Source: Dendrolimus kikuchii (taxonomy: Eukaryota > Arthropoda > Insecta > Lepidoptera > Lasiocampidae). From it: a stretch of DNA of 64,000 nt. Made by a program: the position numbers and the translations under genes. Where the stretch lies: positions 12,053,401-12,117,400 of the forward strand of contig CM034405.1 in NCBI GenBank assembly GCA_019925095.2. The letters are read 5' to 3'. Within the stretch, counting starts at the first letter, position 1. Each line of letters starts with the position of its first letter. Shown piece after piece: positions 23,456-35,185 of this stretch. The notes below the pieces were generated by a model. That model made no database searches and had not been told where the DNA came from. It saw only the letters and a list, made by a program, of their open reading frames with translations.

Positions 23456-24135
23456 TGTGGCGACCGAGGGTAGAACTTACTGGCAGCGTAAGCCGGTCTC
23501 AAGAATTTGAGAAAAGGGTAGAAGATTCTGGAAGTAAAAGATAAGAATAGATACATTTTAGACAAGGATAGACGATAAATAAAATAACAACGAATTGAAG
23601 ATCGAAATTCTAGAATAGAAGGTTCAGAAAGTAAAAGAGAAAGATAGATAAATGTTGGGAAAGGGATAGATGGTAAATAAAAGAACAACAAAAAGAAGAT
23701 CGAAATTATGAGTCCCAGGAGATTCTTCCGGGTATATAAGCGCGCCTACGGGGAATTTAGTTGAAGACAGCAAAGAGACAGAAAATAATAACGAGTTTAG
23801 TGGGGATTTTATCGGAGATCTAGTTGTGAGTTTATTAAAAAGTTTAGTGAGCCATTTAGTGCAGGAGAAGTTTAGCGTAGTTTAAGAGGAGATCCAGAAG
23901 CGAGCTATGTGCGGTAAATTCGGAGGTGAGCAGCAGGAGGTGGTCTATGCAATATCGGCGACGGTATTGTGAATGAGACATCTCATCATCGGCGCAGAGC
24001 GACGTTAGTCGTACGTGAAGGGGCAACCTTGTAGAGAAGAATCACGTACGGCTGTGTAAGTCAATAAAAACATTTAGTTGAAAAAAACTGGTGTTTACTT
24101 CCAATCCTAAATGCGTATCCCCGCCGCACGTAACA
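23456..24135 (+). repeat. Solo LTR, 680 bp
   Basis: It starts TGTGGCGACC and ends CGTAACA, flanked by ATAC at 23452-23455 and 24136-24139 (ATACT if boundaries shift by one base). A TATATAAG box lies at 23733, and AATAAA at 24063. No gag or pol sequence lies next to it, so it is most simply a solo LTR left by LTR-LTR recombination. The 5' quarter contains two diverged repeats of a GAAGATCGAAATT / AAATAAAA(T)AACAAC segment. A related fragment lies at 15658. The superfamily cannot be told from the LTR alone. Confidence 0.75.
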
Positions 24136-24149
24136 ATACTAAATGCAAG

Positions 24150-24470
24150 TAAATTTTATGTAACCCAGTGCATGCATTACTAATTATCTTTGGACCACTC
24201 AGGTCTGTCTAATAATGTTGATGATTCTATATACAATATGATATAAATAAAATATATTATTTGTTTACTTATTCTTGGATGTTTCATATTATTTATTATC
24301 TTCACCGCCAGTGTTGTTTTAGTATTTTATTTACTTTACAGGGTTGCCTGGAAGAGATCGTTTTAAGCGATAACGGCGCGCTTTGTTCAACATTTATTGT
24401 ACCTAGTTTTTAAGAACGGAATTCTAATTTTTGATGAACAATAAAATGTTTTCATTCATTCCTTTATTAA
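24150..24470 (+). repeat. LINE 3' tail with (CATT)n end, copy 2
   Basis: Matches 17790-18130 over GACCACTCAGGTCTGTC, ATTATCTTCACCGCCAGTG and GGTTGCCTGGAAGAGATCG, ending in CATTCATTCC. Confidence 0.6.
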
Positions 24471-24680
24471 TGCATGTAAATGATGATTCTAGTAATAAAT
24501 TATAAAATGTTGATATAATCCTAAAAGAAGGTAACGTCTATTTCTAAAAGGATGGTATGGCTGACATATCCATAATATTACACTTACCTATAGGCCGTTT
24601 CACACAGATGTGGCGAAAGGTGTAGTGTGTTATTTGTAATGCGATATTGTATTTAATTGTTAATGACGTCAAATATTGGC

Positions 24681-24681
<1 letters not shown>

Positions 24682-24719
<38 letters not shown>
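24682..24719. repeat. (TA)n microsatellite
   Basis: Pure AT/TA run directly next to a Helitron-like terminus. Confidence 0.95.
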
Positions 24720-24720
<1 letters not shown>

Positions 24721-24980
24721 CTAGCTGATGCCCGCGACTTCGTCCGCGTGGTGCGGTTCTTTAACTATCTCACGGGAACTCTTAAAGTTTTCGGGATCAA
24801 AAGTATCCTATATGTTGACCAGCGATATAAGCTACCACCATACAAATTTTCATTTTAATCGGTCCAGTCGTTTTGGAGATTAGCCGGTACAACCAGACAG
24901 ACAAACAGAGATACAAAAAATTTGAAAAATATCTAAATTAGTTCTATTTCACTTCTAACATCCCCCTGGCTCGGTTTTTA
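24721..24980 (-). mobile_element. Helitron-like element, minus strand
   Basis: Read on the minus strand, the end is a CCGCG/CGCGG hairpin around GACGAAGT, then GGCATCAG and CTAG followed by T. This matches the Helitron rule of a GC hairpin shortly before a CTRR end. The 5' end was not located; the body includes CGTTTTGGAGATTAGCC and an AGACAGACAAACAG block. Confidence 0.5.
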
Positions 24981-25044
24981 GCATTTTTTTTCGTTGTACA
25001 AAAATTCAACCTCTACAGTTTTATTATATGTGTGTATTATCTAG

Positions 25045-25655
25045 ATAACAGCCCATAAACGTCCCACAGTTGGGCTCGGGCCTCCCACTATAGGGGAACG
25101 GACAGTATACCCGACACGTGCAGGAACGGAGAAAGAATACAATTTTCTGCGGCCGGGCGGCCTGTCGTAAGAGGCGACAAAAGAACCCACAGCCAGGTGG
25201 TAGGGCATTTGCCCGACTGGATGGCTACCACCCCTGGTCTAAAGTATGTCGCCATAACAACCTTGAGTTGTGTTCCGGCATTAGTGACCAGGTTCCAGTC
25301 TCCCTTAAGAGAGCAGCAGCGCATTTGTAGCAGCTCTGTTGTTACAAATGTATATAGGCGATAGTAATCGCTTTCCATCAAGTGGGCCGTCTGCCTGTCT
25401 GCTGATCTCCTGCAATAAAAAAAAAAAAAACAAAAAAAAACGCTTGTCCAAGGCGGCTTGGCAGGTTTAATACATCGATTATCTCGATGTGCAGGTTTTA
25501 TCACGATGTTTTTCTTTACCGCTGCTAGCACGTCGTAATTGTAACAATATGCATATTAGGTCAGAAAACTACCTAAGTAGTGCATGCATTCCGGCCAGGA
25601 TCGAACCCGCGCCGTTTGAGTTTGGGACGCTTCGCTAGCCATTACGCTGCCACGA
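25045..25655 (-). repeat. tRNA-type SINE (family B), split by SINE A
   Basis: The minus-strand head carries a good Pol III B box, GGGTTCGATCC (25598-25608), with a TGGCTAGCG A-box-like segment upstream. The tail lies near 25045-25117. Between them sits the plus-strand SINE A copy at 25118-25440. Comparison with the unbroken copy at 7718-8004 (GACAGTATACCCTCCACGC) shows where it was split. Confidence 0.75.
25118..25440 (+). repeat. SINE family A, full length, inside SINE B
   Basis: GTGCAGGAACGGAG start, GGCCGGGCGGCC palindrome, A-rich tail (25417-25440). One of the best preserved copies, so a useful reference for the family. Confidence 0.9.
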
Positions 25656-26584
25656 GATAACTTATGCACTAATGTGGCTATTCGTTAACGGTATTAATTT
25701 TTACTTTATAAATAAGTCGCATTTGGCCACAGTCAATAAACTATAATATTATCGCAGATACGGTCCCAGCATAAAATGTAACTTGTAGCGTTATCGTCAT
25801 CTTTCCTACGAAATAAATATTATGATTTATAATTATATTAATTTTAATTATATAAAAATATATTTAATACTGTTATTATTTAATAATAATCTTATACTTA
25901 GAATCACTATGCTTACTTCTTTATTTACGCAATTTCTTTCATACCGTTCTATTTGAAATAAACTATAGTAATAAATAAAATTAATTAATATAATTATAAA
26001 CATCCAAGCAATGTTGCTTTCATATTTATGTAATGCTACAGATGTGCGGTAATTTATTATGAGGAAAATACCCTACGCATATTCATAATGTAGCTGAAAG
26101 GCGTTAAGTGGCAACATTATGCAAAAATGCGAACGCGCTATCCCGCAAGAGGAACACTCTAGGTTGCAGGACGGCGTCAGTGTCAGTGGTAACATGGGTA
26201 CCGCGATCCGTTCCAATGCTCTGGCACTTTTGTTTCCAAAGGGATTTAAAATTTCACGTCCTTTCGACAACGGAAAATTTAAAGTACGTCCCGCGGAACG
26301 TACGCCAGTGGCACTCTGTCGCATTTCCCGAGATATCGTTGGATTTACTGGGTCGAAGGCTTTGTGGGGCTGAAATAAAACGGCCCGCTGAGAAATCCAC
26401 CGCATGTTATTAGGAGAACGCTAGATTTATATCTTGTATTCAATTTGCGTGAAAGCATTTGTTTGCGTCCCGAACGCAGTGTCGCCGCTTTACAAAGCTT
26501 AACGAGATAGCTTTGTGTGATTAAAAGACTATATATATTTAAAACGACAATTCATAGCATTTCTTTTATTGTACGAGTTTATTA
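25656..26584. other. No gene seen; GC-richer block at 26100-26430
   Basis: 25656-26095 is AT-rich and empty. 26100-26430 is clearly GC-richer with open frames of 84-110 codons on both strands, none with a motif, acceptor or donor that would decide a gene. It may be a conserved non-coding or old repeat block. Confidence 0.35.
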
Positions 26585-26869
26585 GACAGGCAGACGACCC
26601 TGATGGCAAGCGGTTACCATCGCCTATGGACATTTGTACACCAACCAAAGGTACTGTTAATCTTCTGCCCCTCTCTAAAGGGATATTGGAACCTAGCCAC
26701 TAATGGCAGAACATAACTCAAGATTGCTATGTTGAAATATCCTAAACCAGGAATGGTAGTCATCCAGATGATCAAATACCCTACCACCTGGCTGTGGGTT
26801 GTTTTGTCGCCTTTTACGACAGGCCGCCGGCCGCAGGAAATTGTATTCATCCTCCGTTCCTGAACGGAT
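26585..26869 (-). repeat. SINE family A, diverged
   Basis: Minus-strand copy with the GTTACCATCGCCTATGGACA block and the CGTTCCTGAACGGATA start. It lacks the A-tail. Confidence 0.8.
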
Positions 26870-27650
26870 AAAAAAGTATCATTCTTTGTACATTTAGGTA
26901 CGTAAAATGCGTGGGAAGTTACTGGAAACTAATAGAAAGTAATTACTGTCACCTGTAGACGTTTGTAATACCGAGGCCATAGTCAACCCTTTACCAGCCT
27001 TTGGACTGGAATCGGAAGGGCAAGGGCGAACCCATGGGAGAGCAGCTAACCCCCCCCCCCCCTGGATTGTATACCTACGCACCTACTGTTATCGGTAAAG
27101 GTATGACAGTCACGTTATGACTTACTTTAAAATATACTATGCATTACCTTTAATAAAGAACCTTGCTGCGCGCCTGGTCAAGTTGCATTCATGCAATGCA
27201 TTATCTTTATTTATTTGACTACCTATAAAGCAGGATTTCCCGCCGGTGTTTCGCCTGCTAACTACATATACCTCATGCTTCGTGTAGGTGTTCCGTGTTG
27301 TGTGTAGAGCAAAACAAGCACTGGGGACATGGCTTAAAAAAATCTCAATTGACCCCTCTGAACCACAAGCTGAATACGCCCATTAGTATGGGATAAGAGA
27401 GATAGGATAAAAGGGACGGGACAAAGGCGACAGACATGATCATCGTGAGGATCAGACAGGAGGAATATAATTAAGCACTGGAATAAGGGGATCATTTTTG
27501 GGATGGCTCAGCTAAATACCAGCTCGAGATACTCGAGTCAATAGAGAAAAGAAATAGGAAACTGATAGGCAATAACTGATTATTCGACGAGAGGCTTCAG
27601 AGCCTAAATCATCGACACGTAAAGTCTCTAGTTTGTCGGTATTTTACACT
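26870..27650. other. No gene seen; C-run at 27050-27062
   Basis: A homopolymer of 13 or so C residues sits in an otherwise unremarkable stretch. No coding support. Confidence 0.4.
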
Positions 27651-27913
27651 TCGGGGAGTGTGCCATAGAATTACATGAATTGGTTCCTCCCTCACCATTT
27701 TACCACCGGACAAGCAGAGATACGCACTCATGCCACCGACATATGGAGGAAATACCAACAAAGCGTACGAAACTCTATGCTTCCACTTTTATCATACGTA
27801 CCGCTGAAGAGTGGAACTTTTTACCGTCGTTTGTTTTTCTTGAAGAATACAATCTAGGTGTCTTCAAGTCTCGCATGAACAGGTACCTTCTAGGTAAGCA
27901 TGCTCCAGCTTAG
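27651..27913 (+). pseudogene. CR1/Jockey-like LINE C-terminus, different family
   Basis: The frame ending at 27911-27913 reads PPSPFYHRTSRDTHSCH, then TFIIRTAEEWNFLPSFVFLE and YNLGVFKSRMNRYLLGK. It has the same layout as 13216 (SPFYHRT, then W N.LP..VF, then FK.R.NRYL) but differs enough to be another LINE family. No RT domain remains. Confidence 0.65.
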
Positions 27914-29095
27914 ACTACATTTCCGCCTAAAATCAAGCGCAATTTCAGTCAAACGCGAACCTATTATATAAAAAGGAGAGATGGGATAGGATGAAGGAGA
28001 AGTGTGTAACTAATTAAAAACAATTTTAACACACTCGGTATAAATGATTTACGGCGCCCTCTAGTCAAATTCAAAGTGTTAGATTTAGAAACTTGTTTAG
28101 GGTAACGTTTTACAGGATGATTATCACTCTTTGCACGTACTATTTTTCGGTGGTCTAACTAAATAATAAGACATGTCTCCTGAGGAAAAACTTTTACTGC
28201 GACTCACAAAGTTACACGAAAGCTTTTAACCTTTAACAACAGTGAAAAATTTACGGGCTGATAATTACAATAACCTCTCTAAAGACGATAGTAAGACTTA
28301 TTTTCTATTTAATCTTATTTTTTCATCCGGACACATTATTTAATATCATAACTGAGTGAACAATAAATAACAAACAAGCGGGATAAAAACTTTTCCTCGA
28401 AGTTATCGCGTTTAGATCACCCGAAGCCTTTATGTGTACATGACAAGCGTGAAAGTTCCCTCAAGAACAAGTCAGGCCCCACACGCAGCTGATAAGGACA
28501 AAAATGACGTGTCAGCCCCAAAACATCCCCATGAAAGGGGGAACAAAAGAACAAAAGGGAATGGGGGAACACTGAGCGTTATTGCTAATAAATGAAATTC
28601 GTTATTTAATAAGGCAGATGCTCGGAGAGACGCCGCTTTTATTACGATATAAAAACAAACTGTGATAAAAATGTGTATTGGGCTTTTGAATGGCCCAAAA
28701 CAGATTTGTTTGTTAACATAATTATATTTGATTTTTCTTTGAAGTTGTATAAATAAATGGTAAGTTTCCATTATAATGGGCTTGTTTGACTTATTCTAGT
28801 TCATCTAATACGATATCATTTGCTTATGTAATATATATATCAGATCTGTATCCCACTATGAATATCCCATTTCCCAAGATATTTCTCAATTATCTATAAT
28901 CCCTACATCTATAGCAAGCGAAGTGTCTGACTGTAATTCACAATGATATAGTGACTGTTATTCATACGACGCGTTATAATTTGACCGATTATAGAATTAA
29001 CGTTTATGTGAATAGGCTTCAAACGCTTTAACAGATTTCAATGAAGATTTCAGGGATTGAAATAACAAGTTTATCTTAATATTTCATCCGTGCAA
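27914..29095. other. No gene seen
   Basis: No supported gene. 28472-28600 is purine-rich with AGGGGGAACAAAAGAACAAA but has no recognisable function. Confidence 0.4.
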
Positions 29096-29429
29096 GAACA
29101 GAGAAATAATACAACTATTCCCGCGGCCGGGCGGCATATTGTAAGAGGCGACAAAACAACTTACAGCCAGGTGATAGGGTATTTGCCCGCCTGGTTGGCA
29201 ACCACCCCTGGTCTAGAGTATGTCGCCATAACAACCTTGAGTTGAGTTCCGACATTAGTGGCCAGGTTTCAGTCTTCCTTTAGAGAGCGGCAGCACATCT
29301 GTAAGACCTTTGGTGTTATGGTAACACCTTTAGCACCACCGCACACCACAAATGTCCATAGGCGACAGTAACCGCCTTTCATCAGATGGGTCGTCTGTCT
29401 GTCTCCTGAACTCATGTAATAAAAAAAAT
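29096..29429 (+). repeat. SINE family A with internal duplication
   Basis: ATCCGTGCAAGAACAGAG start and A-tail. Near 29300-29350 the GGTGTT/ACACCTTT segment is partly repeated, so this copy is longer than the others. Confidence 0.8.
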
Positions 29430-30639
29430 ACGTATATGTGACGTAATATATTGTGGAGTTCAAAAGATATTTATGAATTATAAGTCCAAGTCTCGCGCAT
29501 ACGATATCTCTGGCACAGTTGTTTAATACTAATTCTACCAGCGAAACTTCGTCCGCATAGATATTGTATTAAGTAAGGACAGTTGACGTCATCGTTGGTA
29601 ATATAGTGTATGCAAGTAGAAAACTTGATTGATTTCAATTATTATCCTTGTATTTAAATTTAACCCAGTGTTTGTTTGACATTTACTATTTGTATAATAA
29701 TTTAAATAATACTTCATAAGAAATATTTATGACCACATGATTAATAGATAAAACCACCATGTATAATTATGTTAATATTTTCATGTCCGGGACGTTTTTA
29801 TAAGGATTTCGTTTTTGCCGAAACATTCTACCCTTAAACAAAACAATAATCGACTAAATATATCGTTCACAATATGATCTGTAAGTAATAATTGCTTGTC
29901 CATCACTAGATGGAACGGTATTAGAGGCGCAATGAAAATTATAATAAAGAGCGTTAGTGCCGCGTAACGCTAAGCGGAAACAGAATAACCGAAAGGCAGG
30001 CCCCGAAAAATCTGTTCTCCCAAAGATATCGCTACTTTGGACGTGAACGACTTATTAATTTAATACAATATTATTTGGCAAGGGAGAAAATATGCTACGG
30101 CTGTAAATCTATTAATTGTATTAATCTAAGTTGTCTTAAAATTTGAGTCAAACATTACAGTTATTAACGAAATAATGGTAGCTATCTCCACTGGCATAAC
30201 AGAAATTCTTCTTTGATTACATTATTTGACGTCAATTCTCCTAATTCGTAACAAAGAAATTACAGTTAAATAATATTTATTTTCATTAACGTGAACGTTC
30301 GGATGTTTGTAATTGTGCTTTTTAAATATCTGTAGGTGTGAGCTAGACAAATTTGATACATGTCCTATTGATCATTTTATAGAAACGTAATCGCGTTTAA
30401 CTTGGTAGAGCTATGCTTACCACCCGTACTATAATATATAGTATCAATTTATATTTTAGCAAATTGTACTATGCATTATAGAAAATATTATAATACAAAA
30501 TGTACTATATTTTCATTGCTAATTCCATTGGCTATTTGTTCAAATTCTTCTGATTATTTTAAAAATTATAAATATTTGCTGCCCAAAGCATAAAAATACT
30601 AATAAATACACACAAAAAATTAAATACTGAAAAAAATCT
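29430..30639. other. No gene seen
   Basis: AT-rich. The left side of the mariner at 30640 should lie here, but no matching mariner terminal repeat was found. Confidence 0.4.
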
Positions 30640-31064
30640 ATATATTATTTTGGGGCTTCTGATCAAAAAACTGCGACAAGCGGTTTTGGGAGTCCTCTCG
30701 TGATGGTAACCTGACACTGCCTAAGGAATTCTGCAGAGACCGAAACAGGTGAAAATGTAAAGGTGCAACGTCAGGACTATACGGTGAATGCATTAACACC
30801 TCCCAGCCAAACTCTCGTAATTTTTGCTGAGTGGCTAAATATGTGTGAGGTCTAACGTTATCATGGTGAAAAACCACACCCCTTCTGTTGATTAATTCCG
30901 GCCGCTTTCTCTTAACTTTTTGCTTTAATCTCATCAGTTGTTCGCAGTACAGTTCGGAATCGATGGTCCTGCCTGGCGGTAACAGCTCATAATGAATAAT
31001 GCCCTTTCAATCCCACCATACACACAGCATCACCTTGTTGCGAGTTAACCCGGGTTCCGCCATA

Positions 31065-31800
31065 GTCTGTGAAGCCTATGGAGCAGCGCCGAGAGCTCGT
31101 CGCCTTCACCGGAATGGACCTTTCGCTCCCGGCCGTGGTTCGCACCATGGTCGGGAGCCGCACCGGATGGGACGCCGTCTCCTCCTTCTGCGAGCACGTC
31201 ATGTTTGCGAAGGAGGAGGCGGAGCGGGAGCGTGAGCGTACGTCTTTGCTCCGCTCCCGCCAAAGGAGGACGCGCCGACGCCGGAGGTCCGAGCTCGACC
31301 TTCGGCCACCGTAAGCGGGCGGCGCGGGTGGGGCCCCTTGGGGTATAGGGGTTCTCACTCACCCGCACATGCCGTCGAGATGAGAGCGCGAGTGTTCCGC
31401 GCGCGCTCATCTCTCTTCCCGTGGGGCGCGTTACAGACCGCCCCACGCACGGAATTGACTAAGAAGTAGCCGGGGGACACGTCCCCTGGCATAGGAAGAG
31501 GCCCAGTGAGGGGGGCCCACGCCTGCCAGGGCACTGCGGAGTCGGGCAGCTCATTTACCCGTAGCCCTGGCATAAGGCGCAGGACGGAACACCCAGGGGT
31601 TTTAGTGGGTATCCCTAACTGGGGAGTGGCAATAGCGTGGCACCGGTTCTGACCGGGCACGCTAGTGCCACCCCCGATCTGGCGAATCCCACACACTCAC
31701 ACCGGTCGCGAACATCCCCCCAGGCTTCTGTGCCTGTCGCGGCTTAGTCCTCAAACGGATTTCCGCAGGCCAAAAAAAAAAAAAATTGTCTGTGAAGCCT
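31065..31800 (+). mobile_element. R1-like LINE, 5'-truncated, inserted in mariner
   Basis: The inserted DNA (31078-31787) is flanked by a perfect 13-bp duplication, GTCTGTGAAGCCT, at 31065-31077 and 31788-31800. On the plus strand it encodes the ORF2 end: SLPAVVRTMVGSRTGWDAVS, then SFCEHVMFAKEEAERERERT and an Arg-rich tail ending ELDLRPP at 31314. A GC-rich 3' UTR of about 450 bp and an A-run at 31772-31785 follow. The C-terminal segment (W.AV..FCE.VM..KE.AER) is typical of R1-clade LINEs. The sister copy at 15000 is in the opposite orientation. Confidence 0.8.
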
Positions 31801-32474
31801 GACCGGCCTTTGACCACGATCTTTTTCGCACGTACTTGTCGTACGTGATCCACTTTTCATCACCAGTTATCAGCTTCTTCAAAAATGGTTCGGTTTCATT
31901 AGGTCGTAATAAAGAATCACAAATGAGTACACGGTTCATTAGGTTTCTTTCAGTGAGCTCATGAGGCACCCAAATATCGAGCTTTTTTGTGTACCCAGCT
32001 TTTTTCAAATGCGCCAAAACCGTTTTGTGGTCAATTTTCAGTTCTCCAGCTACATCGTAACTACTAATATGCCGATCTTGCTCCACTTTTTCAAAAATGG
32101 CATCAATTTTGTCCGTAACAGGGCGACCAGAGCGACATGCATCTTTGATATCAAAATTTCCGGATTTAAAACGCTTAAACCAAATTTGCGCTACTCTCAC
32201 AGATACTGCATTAGGTCTATAAACATCACAAATTTTTTTCGCGGCTTGTGTTGCATTTTTACCTTTTGTGTAGTAAAATTTTAAAATGTATCGAATTTCT
32301 TCATTAGATTCACTCATTTTAAACAATAGGAAAAACAAATGAAAATCACACATTTTCCTAATTTGAATTTGGAATTGTTTTCTTTAAAATTAAAACTTTT
32401 TAATGATACCAAAACCAGCCAGATACAAATGGTATAGCCAAAGAGATCTTATTACAAGTTCGTACATACTATAT

Positions 32475-32498
32475 GCGAAAAGACTTTTTCCCCAACCT
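32475..32498 (-). repeat. Mariner 5' terminal inverted repeat
   Basis: On the minus strand this reads AGGTTGGGGAAAAAGTCTTT and onward to CGC, the start typical of mariner ends, and abuts TA-rich DNA consistent with a TA target. The partner repeat is missing. Confidence 0.75.
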
Positions 32499-32525
32499 AT
32501 TATATAAAAAAAGTCTTGTTAGTTT

Positions 32526-33026
32526 CATACATACATAACTTCACGCCAGTTCCCTTGCGGGGTAGGCACGAACAACAGAGCGCCATTTAGGCCCATTCTT
32601 ACACACCTCACTTGCTTCTTTGACATTCATAACTCTTGTCATGCACACTCGTCTGTTCTTAAGGCTCCTGACATCACCCTCCGCTAGTACACGATCAATT
32701 TGATCATGGAAGGTGTGTCGTGGTCTTCCACGACTTCTGCATCCATCCACTTTTGCATTGTATATCTGTTTAGTCATTCTTGCATCATGCATTCTTTCCA
32801 TATGCCCGAACCACCGGAGCATTCCTTTCCTTACCTTCACCCCGACACTCTCTTTCAGACCAACTCTCTTTCTTACTTCGGTATTACGAACGCGGTCCGC
32901 GAGCGTCACTCCGCAGATTTTGCGCAGTGCTCGCATCTCAACCGCGTTTACTCTACTTTCATGCTCTCTCTTCCATACCCAACTCTCGCTTCCATACGCG
33001 AGCGTAGGTACCAGCACCGCGTTGTG
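32526..33026 (-). pseudogene. RTE-like LINE C-terminus and 3' tail
   Basis: The minus-strand frame of about 158 codons begins in mid-protein at VLVPTLAYGSESWVW and continues ESRVNAVEMRALRKICGVTL, KGMLRWFGHMERMHDARMTK and SRGRPRHTFHDQID, ending AYPARELA at 32541-32543. The last bases are a short tail and an ATGT microsatellite. This is the segment after the RT domain in a LINE type common in Lepidoptera. A microsatellite tail favours RTE. The frame is open, so insertion was fairly recent, but the copy is 5'-truncated and has no RT. Related pieces: 520, 11060, 13957 and 37739. Confidence 0.75.
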
Positions 33027-33027
33027 T

Positions 33028-33329
33028 TAGTTTCACTATTTATAACTCAAGAACGGCTATACCGATTTGGCTGAAAATTGGTGGGAAGGTAGCTTAGAAA
33101 CAGGAAACGGACATAGGATACTTTTTTCCCGTTGGAACCGATAAGTGGCGCTGAGATCGGGTTCTAGAATCCTCCTAATCACCTGGAGCGATTTTGATGA
33201 TTTTGTTTTTGTGTATTTGAGTGAGTCCCCGGATGGTTTAAATCCACAATTGGAACCAGTAGGTGGCGCTGGGATCGGGTCTTAGATTTTATTTTTTCAG
33301 AGCAGGACAACGTCTGCCTGGGCCGCTAG
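33028..33329 (+). mobile_element. Helitron-like element
   Basis: The right end is CGTCTGCCTGGGCCG then CTAG followed by T. The CCGATTTGGCTGAAAATTGG, GTAGGTGGCGCTGGGATCGG and GGACAACGTCTG blocks are shared with 9169 and 250. The body contains an internal partial duplication (GTGGCGCTGAGATCGGGTTC and GTGGCGCTGGGATCGGGTCT). It directly abuts the truncated RTE end. Confidence 0.55.
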
Positions 33330-33635
33330 TAAGATATATAATAAATAATTAAAAATCAATATTTTACTGCTTAAAAAATACTATATATTCTTAGAAAAAA
33401 TATGGCAATGGCTATGCTGCAATTATTATCTGTATTACAGCTCTTAGGACCGGCTCGTTGTGATAGCACGTTTGCACAGAATGTCGGCGTGAAACGGTTA
33501 GCCTTGTACTAATCGTATTTCGTGAGATGAGTGAGAGTTTCGATGGTCCACTTTCCCCTCTCCCTATCCCATCACCTTATTCTAATCCTTTTTATCTCAT
33601 TCCTCCAGTCTAATCCCTCTATCTCATGCCCCTAT

Positions 33636-33710
33636 CAGGGGGCACCAGGCAACGCGTTGGCTTCGCCTTTGGTGTTGCAAATGAATATAGACGACGATGA
33701 CCACTTAGTA
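33636..33710 (+). repeat. LINE tail fragment
   Basis: GGCACCAGGCAACGCGTTGG, then TTTGGTGTTGCAAATGAATA and AGACGACGATGACCAC resemble the end of CR1/Jockey-like LINEs and SINE A. Very short. Confidence 0.45.
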
Positions 33711-35185
33711 ATATTATTAAAAGTTCTCAGACTTGAATGGATTGACACAAAGGGTTTGGAATATATGGCGAACCATTTAAAACAACAGGATCCGTTGTTA
33801 GACAACCGAATTTCTCTCAAAAGTAATACAATAAACTACGAGGCTGCACACAGTGTAATCGACCACAGTATATGAGTCGCTGTTGTGATCAGGAGAGCGT
33901 CATTCGCCACATCTTTTCCGCATCATTTGTGCGGGTCGCGGCACCGTTTCCACCCTCGCTTTTCCGATGTAGAGCGTTAAATACTAACAGAAGGCTCGAT
34001 CGGTATGAAGTATAGAAAAAGATTAACTCATAATATACAGACGGAAGTCTTATATTCAAATCTATGTAATAGTTTATTATTTAAATATATTTTTTTTGTT
34101 GTGTGCGAATTACCATCTCTTTAAGGCTTTCAATAGTCATTAATATATCTATTATATGTATACAAATAACTCTTGCAGCGGTGCGAACTCCGCACAAAAT
34201 TCTAATTGTGGTCATTGAAACTCGATATGATTATGTTCGCCATTGAGCAATTATGTTTTTTTTTATAATTATGTATCTATTTGATTCAAAAAAAGTTTCC
34301 AATAAATAACTGACTAATTCATAATAAAAAAGACGAGATTAAAATTCAAGTCATATATCGATTTGATTTAAAGTAAAAATGAAATAAAGTTTATATGAGA
34401 TGTTAACTTACTAATTTACTATACTTTTAATCATAAATAAAATCAAGTTCAGTAAATTAAATTAAATAACAGATAAGTTGTCAATTGTAATCAAATATCC
34501 GTGCAAGCGTTTTTATTCGAGGCAGGTCACCTATTTTTTTTTTGCTTCTCCATCTCCTGACGCACACGCTTGTCAGGATGTTTTAACTTATTTTTTTTAG
34601 TTTAGTTAGTTCTTTTCTTTTGATCTTTTTTGTGCCAAAAACTTAAACTATTACATCATTTTTAATACAAAATTTTAAAAGGCATCTACTCCAGCAATTT
34701 GTGTTAAGAGAATCTTTTATCTCTTCTATGTCTAGAGATACACATAGCACTCCTAATACGCGTCACTGACGGACTAATGCTTTTTCGACTCACTGGAGGC
34801 TCAGCATCAATTTACGACGCCAACGCTTTTTCTTATCACCATGTTATTACCCAATTCACACATTTCGCACTGCATTAACTTAGTATTTTACGATTTCATT
34901 TATTACTTACAATATCTATCCACAGGCAGAACTAACGATCAGATCATTAATTAAACGTCATAAGAAGCTACTTTCGAAGTCACTTATTGAAACATTTTTA
35001 ATTAAAATAGAGATTCTGTATGAGAGCAAACTAAGTTGAATAAAAAATATTATGCTGAACATTTTTCAATTACTTCGAATGCTAAGTGATTCTGAATTAT
35101 CAGAATTAATTTTAATAGAATAATTAGGTATATCAGTTGTGTAATAACTTTGGGGCAAAAAGTATGTATTTAGGCTCTAAGCGTG
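33711..35185. other. No gene seen
   Basis: AT-rich with no supported coding region. 34500-34580 (T-run then CATCTCCTGACGCACACGCT) might be another LINE tail on the minus strand. Confidence 0.4.

Larger units (their letters stand above)
30640..32498 (-). pseudogene. Mariner transposase element, dead and split
   Basis: The minus-strand frame from ATG at 32317 reads MSESNEEIRYILKFYYTKGK, with helix-turn-helix segments (RVAQIWFKRFKSGNFDI and SSYDVAGELKIDHKTVLAHL), the linker WVPHELTERNLMNR and the first catalytic Asp in ITGDEKW. It breaks at QASQT, where an R1-like LINE is inserted (31078-31787). The frame resumes at 31063 with EPGLTRNKVMLCVWWD, then a TGA stop at 31007-31009, and continues RPELINRRGVVFHHDNVRPH with the second Asp. 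The third Asp of the D,D34D triad is His (APLHFHLF). The protein and 3' terminal repeat are lost after QKPQNNI. Three independent lesions make it inactive. Family: mariner, Tc1/mariner superfamily. Confidence 0.9.

Noticed and set aside
25598..25655. tRNA gene in the SINE B head
   Set aside because: B box is good, but acceptor and anticodon stems do not pair, and the body is a dispersed SINE.
26073..26413. Overlapping frames of 84-110 codons
   Set aside because: Open on both strands in a GC-richer block, with no motif or splice sites to favour any one frame.
32700..33074. Plus-strand frames of 75-124 codons
   Set aside because: Shadows of the minus-strand RTE-like coding sequence, which has clear family motifs.
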